Shown here piece by piece: positions 23,962 through 32,584 of a stretch of DNA of 60,055 nt (position 1 is its first letter; the number at the start of each line of letters is the position of its first letter). A model generated the notes under the pieces. That model was not told the DNA's origin. It made no database searches and saw only the letters and a list, made by a program, of their open reading frames with translations. This DNA is from Streptomyces morookaense (GTDB lineage Bacteria > Actinomycetota > Actinomycetes > Streptomycetales > Streptomycetaceae). Where the stretch lies: the NCBI RefSeq assembly GCF_013030945.1, contig NZ_JABBXF010000079.1:1-60055 (forward strand), written 5' to 3'. A program made the translations under genes and the position numbers.

Positions 23962-24036
23962 ATAAGGGTGTGGGGAGCTCTGGAGTACACGCGCCGGGTC
24001 CCCCGAACGCCGCCCCGGGGTACGCCCGGCGGGCCT

Positions 24037-24054
24037 GCGCCCCGTAAGGGGCGC
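24037..24054 (-). repeat. Dispersed palindromic intergenic element, copy C (core only)
   Basis: The perfect core GCGCCCC-GTAA-GGGGCGC is present alone. It abuts the stop codon of the FAH-family gene and would form a 7-bp hairpin with a GTAA or TTAC loop, so it may act as a terminator. Confidence 0.75.
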
Positions 24055-24917
24055 TACGCGTCCTTCAGCTCCTGGCGCTGCCGCCCCAGGCCCTCGATCT
24101 CCAGTTCCACCACGTCCCCGGCCCGCAGGTACGGCTGCGGGGACGGGCGGCCCATGGCCACGCCGGGCGGGGTGCCCGTGTTGATCACGTCGCCGGGGTG
24201 GAGGGTCATGAACTGGCTGATGTAGCGCACCAGCTGGGCCACGGGGAAGATCTGGTCGGCGGTGCTGCCGTCCTGCATCGGCGTGCCGTTGACCCACAGG
24301 CGGAGGCGGAGCGCCTGGGGATCGGGGATCTCGTCGGCGGTGACCAGCCAGGGGCCGAGCGGGTTGAAGGTCTCGCAGCTCTTGCCCTTGTCCCACTGGC
24401 CGCCGCGCTCGTACTGGAACGCGCGCTCGGAGACGTCGTGGGAGACGGCGTACCCGGCGACGGCGGCCAGGGCCTCCTCGTCGGTGCGCAGGTAGCGGGC
24501 GGTGCGTCCGATGACGACGGCCAGCTCGGCCTCCCAGTCGGTCTTCTCCGCGCCGCGCGGCACGAGGACGGTGTCCTCGGGGCCGACGACGGTGTCCGGG
24601 GCCTTGAGGAAGAGCACGGGCTCGGTCGGGATGGGGACGCGGTTGCCCCTGTGGTCCGTGTGGCCGCGGTAGTTGATGCCCACGCAGACGATCTTGCCGA
24701 TCCGGCCGACGGGCGGGCCCGTCCGGAGGCCGCGCGGGTCGAGGGCAGGGAGGATCCGGGCCCCCACGGCGGCCCGGATGTGCAGCTGCAACGCCTCGTC
24801 GGCGAGGAGCCGGCCGTCGATGTCCGGAACGAGCGCCGACAGATCGCGCAGCGTCCCGTCCTCCTCGAGCAGGGCCGGTCGCTCCGCTCCTGCCGGTCCG
24901 ACGCGCAGCAGCTTCAT
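24054..24917 (-). CDS. Fumarylacetoacetate hydrolase-family protein
   Basis: A 287-aa enzyme of the FAH fold used for C-C hydrolysis, decarboxylation or isomerisation of 2-oxo acids. Metal-binding acids lie in EAELAVVIG, and GINYRGH and NTGTPPGVAMG are the conserved substrate loops. N-terminal residues form the usual small extra domain. No aromatic-degradation genes are nearby, so the substrate is open; oxaloacetate decarboxylase-type activity is one option. The accessory YidC gene lies 89 bases upstream in the same direction. Confidence 0.85.
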   Translation of the reverse strand: MKLLRVGPAGAERPALLEEDGTLRDLSALVPDIDGRLLADEALQLHIRAAVGARILPALDPRGLRTGPPVGRIGKIVCVGINYRGHTDHRGNRVPIPTEPVLFLKAPDTVVGPEDTVLVPRGAEKTDWEAELAVVIGRTARYLRTDEEALAAVAGYAVSHDVSERAFQYERGGQWDKGKSCETFNPLGPWLVTADEIPDPQALRLRLWVNGTPMQDGSTADQIFPVAQLVRYISQFMTLHPGDVINTGTPPGVAMGRPSPQPYLRAGDVVELEIEGLGRQRQELKDA

Positions 24918-25006
24918 CCGGTGGTCTCACTCCCTGTCAGGTCGACGGCCTGATCGTCCAGGAGCGGAGGTTGTCTCCGCAAGCCCCGTTTCGGTCTCGC
25001 TCGGCG

Positions 25007-25756
25007 TCACGTGGCGGGTATTGCGCCGCCCGCGCCCTCGGGGGTGCGCGGCCGGTGGAGGACGGCGCGTTCCACGGCCGTCCATGTCGTGCTGGTCACC
25101 ACGTACAGCGCGGCGGCGAGCGGGACCACGGCGACGGTGACGAGGGTGCCGAAGGAGAGCAGCGGGGCCACCTTGGCCGCCTTGGCCATCATGGCCGCCG
25201 CCGGATCCGTGCCGTCCGCCGCGGGGAGCGGCGCCGCGGCCGCCGCCTTGCGGGCGCGGGTGTACGTCCAGGTGGCGACGGCGGCGACGAGGGCGAACAG
25301 GCCGAGGTAGACGAGGCCGTGGGGGCCGGTGACCCCGCCGTGGCCCAGGGCGTCCGCCCAGCGGCCGGTGAGCGGTGCGCCGAGCAGGGCGTGACCCTCG
25401 CCGCTCGAACCGGTGGAGAAGAGGTGGTACATCACGAAGAAGACGGGCAGCTGGGCGAGGAGGGGCAGGATGCCGCCCCAGGGGGAGACGCCCGCCTCGG
25501 CGTAGAGCTCGCTGGTCGCGCGCATCAGCCGTTCGGGGTCGTTCTTGTGCCGCTTGCGCAGCTTCTGCACCTCGGGGGCGAGCGCGGTCCGGGCCCGTTC
25601 GCCGCGTGCCGCGGAGCGGGCGAGCGGGTGCAGGGCGAGCCGTACGCCGAGGGTCAGCAGGATGATCGCGACGCCGGTCGCGGAGGCGCCGAAGAGCGGA
25701 ACGAGGGCGTCCGCAAGGTGGGAGAGGAAGGCGCCGAGGGTGGCGAAGACATGCAT
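25007..25756 (-). CDS. Accessory YidC/Oxa1-family membrane insertase
   Basis: A 249-aa polytopic membrane protein. The YidC core is visible: an amphipathic start, LGVRLALHPL with the conserved Arg inside the groove, a cytoplasmic coiled segment (LAPEVQKLRKRHKNDPERL), and further helices from about 95. It is shorter than the main oriC-linked YidC and has no large extracellular domain. I use the ATG at 25756, with GGAGG about 8 bases upstream. The small DUF6412 gene lies 86 bases upstream, an arrangement I have seen in streptomycetes. It probably inserts a subset of membrane proteins. Confidence 0.85.
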   Translation of the reverse strand: MHVFATLGAFLSHLADALVPLFGASATGVAIILLTLGVRLALHPLARSAARGERARTALAPEVQKLRKRHKNDPERLMRATSELYAEAGVSPWGGILPLLAQLPVFFVMYHLFSTGSSGEGHALLGAPLTGRWADALGHGGVTGPHGLVYLGLFALVAAVATWTYTRARKAAAAAPLPAADGTDPAAAMMAKAAKVAPLLSFGTLVTVAVVPLAAALYVVTSTTWTAVERAVLHRPRTPEGAGGAIPAT

Positions 25757-25842
25757 GGGAGAGCCCTCCAACGGGTCTCGTCGTGCCGGGATTTCGGAGA
25801 AATCGGCGTGACGAGCCGCTCGGGCCCTGCCGGTTGCAGGGC

Positions 25843-26145
25843 CTAGGCGGCCGTCGGGAGGGGACGGCCGGGCGCCCTGGGCCGTCGGCGGCCCCGGGCA
25901 TCGGGATCGCGCTGGGCCAGGAAGGCGGTGCGGAGTTCACGATCGCGCATGGCGGTGCGGATGCGCGTCGGGGTGAGCGGGCCGGTGCTGTGCACGGCCA
26001 TGGCGCACAGGGCGAAGGCGGCGGCGACCGTGGCCGTCGCCGCCATGGCGACGGCGCTCATGAGGCCGCCGCTGTGGGCGAGCAGGAGCTCGCCGAACAG
26101 GAGGAGGAGCAGGCTCACGTGCGTCCGCAGCGTGCTGTTCAGCAT
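25843..26145 (-). CDS. DUF6412-type small membrane protein
   Basis: A 100-aa protein with two predicted helices (LLLLLFGELLLAHSGGL and VAMAATATVAAAFALCAMAV) and a basic, Arg-rich C-terminal tail. The ATG at 26145 has GAGGAGGGG about 10 bases upstream. It precedes the accessory YidC gene, suggesting a link to membrane insertion, though no activity is known. A hairpin-rich 86-base gap separates the two. Confidence 0.65.
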   Translation of the reverse strand: MLNSTLRTHVSLLLLLFGELLLAHSGGLMSAVAMAATATVAAAFALCAMAVHSTGPLTPTRIRTAMRDRELRTAFLAQRDPDARGRRRPRAPGRPLPTAA

Positions 26146-26168
26146 GCGGGCCCCCTCCTCTCCTCGGC

Positions 26169-27668
26169 TCAGACTGCCTCCGATGGTACTGGGTCCCCGG
26201 CCAGGACCTCCTCGTCGGGCCGGTCGTCGGCCGGCTTCGGCCCGAGCCACGAAACCGCCAGCGCCACCACGACGTTCACACCCAGCGCGAGCGCCCCCGC
26301 GTTCACGCCGTGCACGGGGTCGTTCTCCGTGAACACGAGCGCGCACACGAGTGCGCCGCCCACGGCCAGTCCGCTCAGGGCGCCCCACAGCGTCAGCTTC
26401 CGCCACACCAGGCCCAGCAGGATCATGGGGACGAGCTGGGCCATGCCCTCGTACGAGATGAGCGACAGCCGGACGAGCGTGTTCGGCGCGGTGTACGTCA
26501 TCAGCAGCGCCAGCGTGCCCGACACCACGACCACCACCTGCCCCGCGAGGCGCTGCCGTTGCGGGCGTTCCGCGAGGGCCGGGACGGCGCCCAGCACACT
26601 CCTGCCCCACATCGTGCCGATCACGAGCATGAACACCGCCATCGGCACGATCGACGACAGCGCCGCCGCGACGCCGGTCAGCCCGACCGCCCAGGCGGGC
26701 AGCGAGTCCACGACGAGCTTGAAGAGCGCCAGGTTCGAACCCGCGCCGGTGAGGCCGGGGATGACGAAGACCGCGGCCATGCCGAGCAGCATCGGCACGA
26801 AGAGCAGCACGTTGTAGCAGGGCAGCAGGATCGCGTTGCGCCGCAGGGCGTCCGCGCTGCGGGCGCCCAGGTAACCGGCCACGGTGGTCGGGAAGATGAC
26901 GACGGTGAGGGAGTTGAGGAAGCTGGTCGTCACGAACCAGGTGCCGTTCAGGCCGCTGCCGCCGTGCCCGGTGAAGGTCAGCCACTGCGGCTTCTCCGCC
27001 ACCAGGCGGTGCAGGAAGGGGCCGTAGCCGTCGAAGTAGTGCACGGGGACGTAGATCGCCAGGAAGCCGAGGGTGCCGATGACGAGGACGTCCTTGAGCA
27101 CCGACACCCATGCGCTGCCGCGCAGCCCGCTGACCACGACGAAGGCGGTGGTGACCGCGAAGGCGATGAAATAGGCCCAGTTGAGGCTGATCGCACCGTA
27201 GGAGATCGTCGAGACGACGACACCCATGCCGGTGATCTGCAGCTGGATGTAGGGCAGCAGGCACACCGTCGCCAGGATCGCCACCAAGGCGCCGAGCCAG
27301 GGGCGGCCGTAGCGGTGGGCGACCATGTCGGTGATGCTGACGAGTCCGTGGCGGCGCGCGTACGACCAGAGGGTCGGGCCGACGAGGTAACCGATCGCGT
27401 AGCCGCAGGACATGTACGCGATGACGTAGAGGACGGGGGCGCCGTAGTTGTAGCCCCAGCCCGCGGCGCCGAGGTAGCTGAAGCTGGTGTAGCTCTCGCC
27501 GGCCATCAGGACCCAGATGAAGACGGTGCCGAGGCTGCGTCCGCCGACGGACCACTCGGCGATCCCGCCGGCACCGCCGCGCCCGCGCACGGCGAGGAGG
27601 CCGAGGGCCACCGTCAGCACCATGAAGACGCCGAAGATCGTCGAGGCCGTGGCCGCGTTCGCGCTCAT
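26169..27668 (-). CDS. Sodium:solute symporter (SSS family)
   Basis: A 499-aa transporter with about 13 membrane helices. GESYTSFSYLGAAGWGYNYG is the conserved first-unwound-helix region, and LSSIVPMAVFMLVIGTMWGR is part of the sodium site. Members with a DUF3311 partner often carry monocarboxylates or similar. The ATG at 27668 overlaps the DUF3311 stop (ATGA), so both are made together. The substrate cannot be assigned from sequence. Confidence 0.9.
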   Translation of the reverse strand: MSANAATASTIFGVFMVLTVALGLLAVRGRGGAGGIAEWSVGGRSLGTVFIWVLMAGESYTSFSYLGAAGWGYNYGAPVLYVIAYMSCGYAIGYLVGPTLWSYARRHGLVSITDMVAHRYGRPWLGALVAILATVCLLPYIQLQITGMGVVVSTISYGAISLNWAYFIAFAVTTAFVVVSGLRGSAWVSVLKDVLVIGTLGFLAIYVPVHYFDGYGPFLHRLVAEKPQWLTFTGHGGSGLNGTWFVTTSFLNSLTVVIFPTTVAGYLGARSADALRRNAILLPCYNVLLFVPMLLGMAAVFVIPGLTGAGSNLALFKLVVDSLPAWAVGLTGVAAALSSIVPMAVFMLVIGTMWGRSVLGAVPALAERPQRQRLAGQVVVVVSGTLALLMTYTAPNTLVRLSLISYEGMAQLVPMILLGLVWRKLTLWGALSGLAVGGALVCALVFTENDPVHGVNAGALALGVNVVVALAVSWLGPKPADDRPDEEVLAGDPVPSEAV

Positions 27669-27862
27669 GCGCGGCCTCGCTTGCGGTCGCCTCGCCAGGC
27701 GAGGAAGACGCCGACGGGGGTGAGGAGGGTGGCGACGAGCATCCAGAAGAAGAGGAAGGGGAGGCCGAGGACGGTCGGCCGGACCCGGTCCACCAGTGGC
27801 AGTGCGCCGAGGAAGAGGGCATAGGGGGCCAGGAGCCACAGCAGGGCGGGACGTTTCAGCAC
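27665..27862 (-). CDS. DUF3311 small membrane partner of the symporter
   Basis: A 65-aa protein with two helices and the typical LPFLFFWMLVATLLTPVGVF segment of DUF3311. It ends with the basic tail RGDRKRGRA. It lies directly before and overlaps the symporter gene, the normal position of this family, and may help assembly or activity of the carrier. Confidence 0.85.
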   Translation of the reverse strand: MLKRPALLWLLAPYALFLGALPLVDRVRPTVLGLPFLFFWMLVATLLTPVGVFLAWRGDRKRGRA

Positions 27863-27881
27863 GGGTCGACCCTAAGGGGGT

Positions 27882-28060
27882 GCGCCCCGTAAGGGGCGCG
27901 GGGAACTGCGCGAGCGACCACGACGCACCCGCGGACGAGGTCCCCGGGGCTGCGCCCCGGACCCCAGGGGTGGTGCGTCGGCCGCGGGCCGGTGGAGGCC
28001 CGGTCGCGCCCACGCGGCGGAGCCGCATATCGACACAGCCCCGCGCCCCTTACGGGGCGC
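27882..28060. repeat. Dispersed palindromic intergenic element, copy D (full)
   Basis: The left end is the palindrome GCGCCCCGTAAGGGGCGC (27882-27899) followed by GGGGAACTGCGCG. The right end (28042-28060) is its inverted counterpart, ending at the DUF445 stop codon. The 140 bases between hold GC-rich inverted segments. It fills the whole space between the DUF445 stop and the start of the DUF3311 gene. Confidence 0.75.
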
Positions 28061-29385
28061 TACGCCCCCACCAGTCGCGACGCCGAATAGATCAGCAGGC
28101 CCGCCAGGGCCCCCACCACCGTGCCGTTGATCCTGATGAACTGCAGGTCCCGTCCGATGTGGGCCTCGATCTTGCGGGAGGTGTGCTCCGCGTCCCAGCC
28201 CGCGATCGTGTCCGTGATCAGCAGCGTGATCTCGTCCCGGTACGTCGTCACGACGTACACGGCCGCGTCCTCCAGCCAGCCGTCCACCTTTGCGCGCAGT
28301 CGTGCGTCCTCCGTCATCCGGGCGCCCAGCGAGAGGATCGCGGCCCGTGCGCGGAGGCGCAGTTCGCTGCGTTCGTCCTCGGCCGCGGCGACGATCATGG
28401 CGCGTACCGACGACCACGCGGAGGCGATGGTGTCCTGGACCTCGCCCCGGGCCAGCACCTCGGAATTCAGCCGTTCGACGCGGGCCCTGGTGTCCGGATC
28501 CGTCCGGAGGTCCCGGGCGAAGTCCGCGAGGAAGCGGTCCACGGCGCCGCGCGCCGGGTGGTCCGGCATGTCGCGCATCTCCGTGACGAAGCGCAGCAGT
28601 TCCTTGTAGACGCGCTCGCCGACCTTGCGGTCGACGAAGCGCGGCGTCCAGCCGGGGGCGCCGCCCGTGACCGCTCCCATGACGGAGTCGCTGTGCGCGA
28701 CGAGCCAGTCGTGGGCGCGTACGCACACCAGGTCGACCACTCTGCGGTGGCCGCCGTCGGTGACGATCTTCTCCAGCATGGTGCCGATGCCCGGTGCGAT
28801 CTCGGCCGCGTCGGCGCGCCGGGTGATGGCCTCGCCGACGACGGCCTGTACGTCGGAGTCGCGCAGGACGGTGAGGGCGCCGCGCAGTGCCGTGGCCAGT
28901 TCGGCGGTCACCCGGTCGGCGTGGGCGGGTTCGGCGAGCCAGGCGCCGAGCCGGGAGCCGATGCCGACGGCGCGCAGCCGGAGGCGGACGACGTCGCCGG
29001 AGAGGAAGTTCTCCCCGACGAATTCGCCCAGGCTCAGGCCGAGCTGGTCCTTCTTGGTCGGGATGATCGCCGTGTGCGGGATGGGCAGGCCCATCGGGCG
29101 GCGGAACAGGGCGGTGACGGCGAACCAGTCGGCGAGGGCGCCGACCATGCCCGCCTCGGCGGCGGCCGCGACGAAGGCCGGCCAGCCGGTCCAGCCCGCA
29201 CTCCGGGCCCACGTCGCGAGGGCGTAGACGAGGGCGACGGCCAGCAGCAGGCCGGTGGCGATGGTCTTCATCCGGCGCACACCGCGCCTTTTCTCCTCGT
29301 CCACCGCGCTGGGGGTGAAACCGCCGGGCCGGGCGGGCATCACCCCTTCGGCGGCATCCGACTCCTCACCCTGCGTCCGAATCAT
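28060..29385 (-). CDS. DUF445 family membrane protein
   Basis: A 441-aa protein with helices near the N terminus (MKTIATGLLLAVALVYAL) and at the C terminus (GTVVGALAGLLIYSASRLV). The first conserved block is GALADWFAVTALFRRPMGLPIPHTAIIP, the family signature. The long middle is helical and probably cytoplasmic. Function is unknown. I use the ATG at 29385; GTG codons 6 and 9 bases upstream are alternatives. The divergent SGNH hydrolase gene begins 139 bases away. Confidence 0.8.
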   Translation of the reverse strand: MIRTQGEESDAAEGVMPARPGGFTPSAVDEEKRRGVRRMKTIATGLLLAVALVYALATWARSAGWTGWPAFVAAAAEAGMVGALADWFAVTALFRRPMGLPIPHTAIIPTKKDQLGLSLGEFVGENFLSGDVVRLRLRAVGIGSRLGAWLAEPAHADRVTAELATALRGALTVLRDSDVQAVVGEAITRRADAAEIAPGIGTMLEKIVTDGGHRRVVDLVCVRAHDWLVAHSDSVMGAVTGGAPGWTPRFVDRKVGERVYKELLRFVTEMRDMPDHPARGAVDRFLADFARDLRTDPDTRARVERLNSEVLARGEVQDTIASAWSSVRAMIVAAAEDERSELRLRARAAILSLGARMTEDARLRAKVDGWLEDAAVYVVTTYRDEITLLITDTIAGWDAEHTSRKIEAHIGRDLQFIRINGTVVGALAGLLIYSASRLVGA

Positions 29386-29510
29386 CCGCACCACCCGTTC
29401 CGGCTGTCCTCACGTGCATTGTCCCTACCCCGGGGACTCCGGGAGCGGACGAGGAGTTCCCGGGTGCCGTGGGATCATGGAGCGGCGACCCTCCCCAGGA
29501 GACACCGTCC

Positions 29511-29528
29511 ATGAACCACCGCTCATGA
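29511..29528 (+). CDS. Five-codon mini-ORF (MNHRS) overlapping the SGNH gene start
   Basis: The only good ribosome site (AGGAG, 29497-29501) is spaced 9 bases from this ATG and 23 from the SGNH start. The mini-ORF stop TGA overlaps the SGNH ATG (ATGA). Termination and re-initiation is a natural reading. It is too short to be a product of interest. Confidence 0.35.
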   Translation: MNHRS

Positions 29529-30853
29529 ACAGACCGTCCCCGGCCGCCCGGCAGCCGCTGGTCCGCGGCGCCCTCCCCGCCGTGCTCACCGCCCTGACGG
29601 CCGCCGCGGCCGTCGTGGCGGCGGTCCTCCTCACCGGCACCGGCAGCCCGCGCGCGCAGGCGGGCCCGTCCGCCGTCGCCCGCTCCGCCGCGCCGGCGCT
29701 CGTCGGGCACTGGGTCGGCAGCTGGGCGGCCTCGCCCGCGGGTGCGGAGCCGGGCACGGCGGTACGCGGCCTCGCGGGCCGGTCCGTCCGCAACGTGGTG
29801 CACACCAGCATCGGCGGCACCAGTGCCCGCATCCAGCTCTCCAACCTCTTCGGCACACGGCCGCTGACCATCGGCCACGCCTCGCTCGCCCTGGCCGCCG
29901 CCCCCGGCTCCCCCGCGGCGGCGCCCGGCACACTGCGGCGGCTGGCCTTCGGCGGGCGGCAGCAGGTGACGATCCCGCCCGGGCAGGCGGTGGTCAGCGA
30001 CCCGGTGCGCCTGGACGTGCCGCGCGCGGCAGACGTGCTGGTCAGCACCTACTCCCCCACGCCGGGCGGGCCCGTGACGTTCCATCCGCACGCCCGGCAG
30101 ACCAACTACCTCGCGTCCGGCGACCACACGCAGGACGCGGGCGGGGCGGCGTTCGCGGTGCGGACGCCGTACTGGCGTTACGTGACCGCCCTGGACGTGT
30201 GGAGCACCAGCGCGCGGGGCGCGGTGGTCGCCCTCGGCGACTCCATCACCGACGGCGTCACCGCCACATTCGGCGCCGACCGCCGCTGGACGGACGACCT
30301 CGCCGCACAGCTGCCCGGCTACGGCGTCCTGAACGAGGGGATCAGCGGCAACCGCGTCCTGCTCGGCGGCATGGGCGGCTCGGCCGCGGACAACCCGAGT
30401 GCGCTCGACCGGCTGGACCGTGACGTCCTCTCGCGGACGGGCGTGCGCGCGGTCGTCGTCGAGCTCGGCATCAACGACATCCTGCGCTCGCCGCAGCAGC
30501 TCGATCCCGCGCGGATCGTCGACGGGCTGCGGGAGTTGGTGCACCGGGCGCATGTGCGCGGGCTGCGGGTGATCGGCTCGACGCTGAGCCCGTTCGGGGG
30601 GCACGGGAACGTGGGGGCCGAGCAGGAGCGGGTGCGGCAGGAGGTCAATGCCGCGGTGCGGGCGGGCGGCGTGTTCGACGACGTCGTCGACTTCGACGTC
30701 GTGCTGCGGGATCCGGGGAACCCGCAGCGGCTGCTGGCGGCGTACGACTGCGGTGACCATCTGCACCCGAACGATGCGGGGTACCGCGCCATGGCGGGGG
30801 CGGTGGACGCGGGGGCCCTCACGGGGTGGCTGTCGCCCCTGACCCGGCCTTAG
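29525..30853 (+). CDS. Secreted SGNH/GDSL-type hydrolase
   Basis: A 442-aa exported esterase or lipase. A signal helix (about 20-42) is followed by an N-terminal beta domain and the SGNH hydrolase domain. The catalytic blocks are VALGDSITDG (Ser), ISGNRVLL (Gly/Asn), LGINDIL, and GDHLHPND (Asp and His). Acyl substrates on glycans are usual for this family. Its start is coupled to a five-codon mini-ORF rather than to its own ribosome site. The dispersed repeat follows its stop. Confidence 0.85.
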   Translation: MNRPSPAARQPLVRGALPAVLTALTAAAAVVAAVLLTGTGSPRAQAGPSAVARSAAPALVGHWVGSWAASPAGAEPGTAVRGLAGRSVRNVVHTSIGGTSARIQLSNLFGTRPLTIGHASLALAAAPGSPAAAPGTLRRLAFGGRQQVTIPPGQAVVSDPVRLDVPRAADVLVSTYSPTPGGPVTFHPHARQTNYLASGDHTQDAGGAAFAVRTPYWRYVTALDVWSTSARGAVVALGDSITDGVTATFGADRRWTDDLAAQLPGYGVLNEGISGNRVLLGGMGGSAADNPSALDRLDRDVLSRTGVRAVVVELGINDILRSPQQLDPARIVDGLRELVHRAHVRGLRVIGSTLSPFGGHGNVGAEQERVRQEVNAAVRAGGVFDDVVDFDVVLRDPGNPQRLLAAYDCGDHLHPNDAGYRAMAGAVDAGALTGWLSPLTRP

Positions 30854-30867
30854 GCCGAGCCCCCGGG

Positions 30868-31019
30868 GCGCCCCGTAAGGGGCGCGGGGAACTGCGCGAG
30901 CAACCACGACGCGCCCGCAGCCGAGGCACCCGGGGCTGCGCCCCGGACCCCGAGGGCAGCGCGTCGGCTGCAGGCCGGTGGGGGCTTGTCGCGCAGTTCC
31001 CCGCGCCCCTTCGGGGCGC
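30868..31019. repeat. Dispersed palindromic intergenic element, copy E (full)
   Basis: The left palindrome GCGCCCCGTAAGGGGCGC (30868-30885) lies 14 bases after the SGNH stop. The right end GCGCCCCTTCGGGGCGC (31003-31019) abuts the stop of the DUF1707 gene. It thus sits exactly between two converging genes, as a two-way terminator would. Confidence 0.75.
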
Positions 31020-31591
31020 TACGACCTCCGCTTGACCCCCACCCCGCCCCACAGGGCGAGGCCCGTCACCCGGACCTTCGGGGCGCCCGGGGCGCCCGGC
31101 CCCGTTGCCTTGTCGCCGAAGCCGCCGAAGAGGGCGAAGCCCCGCACCTCCACGTCCAGGTCCGGCGGTACCAGGACGCCCATGCCGCCGAAGAGGGCGA
31201 AGCAGCGGATCACCGTCTCGCGGTCCTCGAACTGCGCCTCGCGCAGGTCGATCCTGCCGCCTCCCCACAGGGTGAACGCCGTGAACGTCCGCCCCACCGT
31301 CCACGGGCCGCGTCGGGCGAAGCCGCCGAAGACGGCCACGGCACCCCGGGACGTGGCCCGGGCGCCGGCCTCGGCCTTCCTCGGCGACGGCGACGCGGAA
31401 GCCGGCGCCTCCGGCAGGTCCCTGACGAGCGGCACCAACTCCGCGTGCGTACGCGCCTTGTAGGCCGCCTCCAGGCGCTCGCCGAACTCCTCCATGTCCA
31501 GCCGCCCTTCGGCCACGGCCGTCCGCAGGGCCTCCGCGGCCCGTTCCCGTTCGGCGTCGGAGGCTCGTATCTCAGGAAGTTCGCTCGTCAT
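31019..31591 (-). CDS. DUF1707 protein with LiaF-like C-terminal domain
   Basis: A 190-aa cytoplasmic protein. The N-terminal DUF1707 domain is clear (IRASDAERERAAEALRTAVAEGRLDMEEFGERLEAAYKART, about 8-48). The C-terminal half holds VGRTFTAFTLWGGGRIDLREA and repeated ALFGG motifs, similar to the cell-envelope-stress LiaF family. No helices are predicted. Its start lies 20 bases inside the end of the ABC ATPase gene, so it may act with that exporter. Role unknown. Confidence 0.75.
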   Translation of the reverse strand: MTSELPEIRASDAERERAAEALRTAVAEGRLDMEEFGERLEAAYKARTHAELVPLVRDLPEAPASASPSPRKAEAGARATSRGAVAVFGGFARRGPWTVGRTFTAFTLWGGGRIDLREAQFEDRETVIRCFALFGGMGVLVPPDLDVEVRGFALFGGFGDKATGPGAPGAPKVRVTGLALWGGVGVKRRS

Positions 31592-32564
31592 GGGGCACAG
31601 CGTAAGGCTTCGGTTCGGCGTACATCCGGGCGATGACGTCCTCGATGTCCGGCTCCCGGACCGACAGGTCGACCAGCGGGTACCGTTCCGCCACCGCGGC
31701 CACCAGCGGCGCCGCGCTCCGCGTGGCCGCGAACGCCAGCCACTGGCGCGGGCCTTCGGTCCGCACGACCCGTACACCGGGGATGCCGGTGACGGGCGGA
31801 AGCTCCCGTTCCAGGTCGATCACCAGCGTCCGCTCGCTCTCCCCCACCGCGTGCAGCCCCTCCAGGTCGCCGTCGTGGACCAGGCGGCCATGGTCGATGA
31901 CCATCACCCGGCGGCACAGCTGCTCGATGTCGGTCAGGTCATGTGTCGTGAGCAGAACGGTCGTTCCCTGCGTGGCATTCACCTCGCGCAGGAACTCGCG
32001 CACCTTGGCCTTGCTGATCACGTCCAGGCCGATGGTGGGCTCGTCGAGGTAGAGCACGTCGGGGTCGTGCAGCAGGGCCGCGGCGATGTCGCCGCGCATC
32101 CGCTGGCCGAGGGAGAGCTGCCGTACGGGCACCTCCAGCAGCTTCCCGAGGTCCAGCAGCTCGACACAGCGTTCGAGGTTGGCGCGGTAACGGGCGTCGG
32201 GAATGCGGTACATGCGGCGTACGAGCCCGTAGGAGTCGCGCAGCGGAAGGTCCCACCACAGCGTGGTGCGCTGCCCGAAGACCACGCCGATGCGGCGCGC
32301 CAGCCGTGTCCGGTCGCGGGAGGGGTCGACGCCCGCGACGCGCAGCCGGCCCCCGCTCGGGGTGAGGATGCCGGTCAGCATCTTGATGGTGGTGGACTTG
32401 CCGGCACCGTTCGGGCCGATGTAGCCGACCATCTCGCCGCGCGGCACGGAGAAGCTGATGCCGTCCACCGCGCGCACCTGGTGGCGCTCCCGGCGCAGCA
32501 GTCCCGCACGTCTCCGGACGTCGAAGACCTTCTCGACCCGGTCGAGTTCGATGAATCCGTCCAT
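31572..32564 (-). CDS. ABC-2 exporter ATP-binding protein (COG4586-like)
   Basis: A 330-aa ATPase. Walker A is GPNGAGKST, the signature LSLGQRMR, and Walker B VLYLDEPTIGLD. The N-terminal FIELDRVEKVFDVRRRAGLLRRERHQVRAVDGI with an Arg-rich insert, and the RIGVVFGQRTTLWWDLP block, mark the COG4586 subfamily. It pairs with two permeases just upstream. This set is widespread in actinobacteria, and its cargo is not known. Confidence 0.85.
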   Translation of the reverse strand: MDGFIELDRVEKVFDVRRRAGLLRRERHQVRAVDGISFSVPRGEMVGYIGPNGAGKSTTIKMLTGILTPSGGRLRVAGVDPSRDRTRLARRIGVVFGQRTTLWWDLPLRDSYGLVRRMYRIPDARYRANLERCVELLDLGKLLEVPVRQLSLGQRMRGDIAAALLHDPDVLYLDEPTIGLDVISKAKVREFLREVNATQGTTVLLTTHDLTDIEQLCRRVMVIDHGRLVHDGDLEGLHAVGESERTLVIDLERELPPVTGIPGVRVVRTEGPRQWLAFAATRSAAPLVAAVAERYPLVDLSVREPDIEDVIARMYAEPKPYAVPHDERTS

Positions 32565-32584
32565 CGTCCGCTCCCCTTCTCCCC

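Noticed and set aside
25757..25842. Riboswitch before the accessory YidC gene
   Set aside because: The region has GC-rich hairpins but matches no motif I know; it is better seen as spacer DNA between the DUF6412 and YidC genes.
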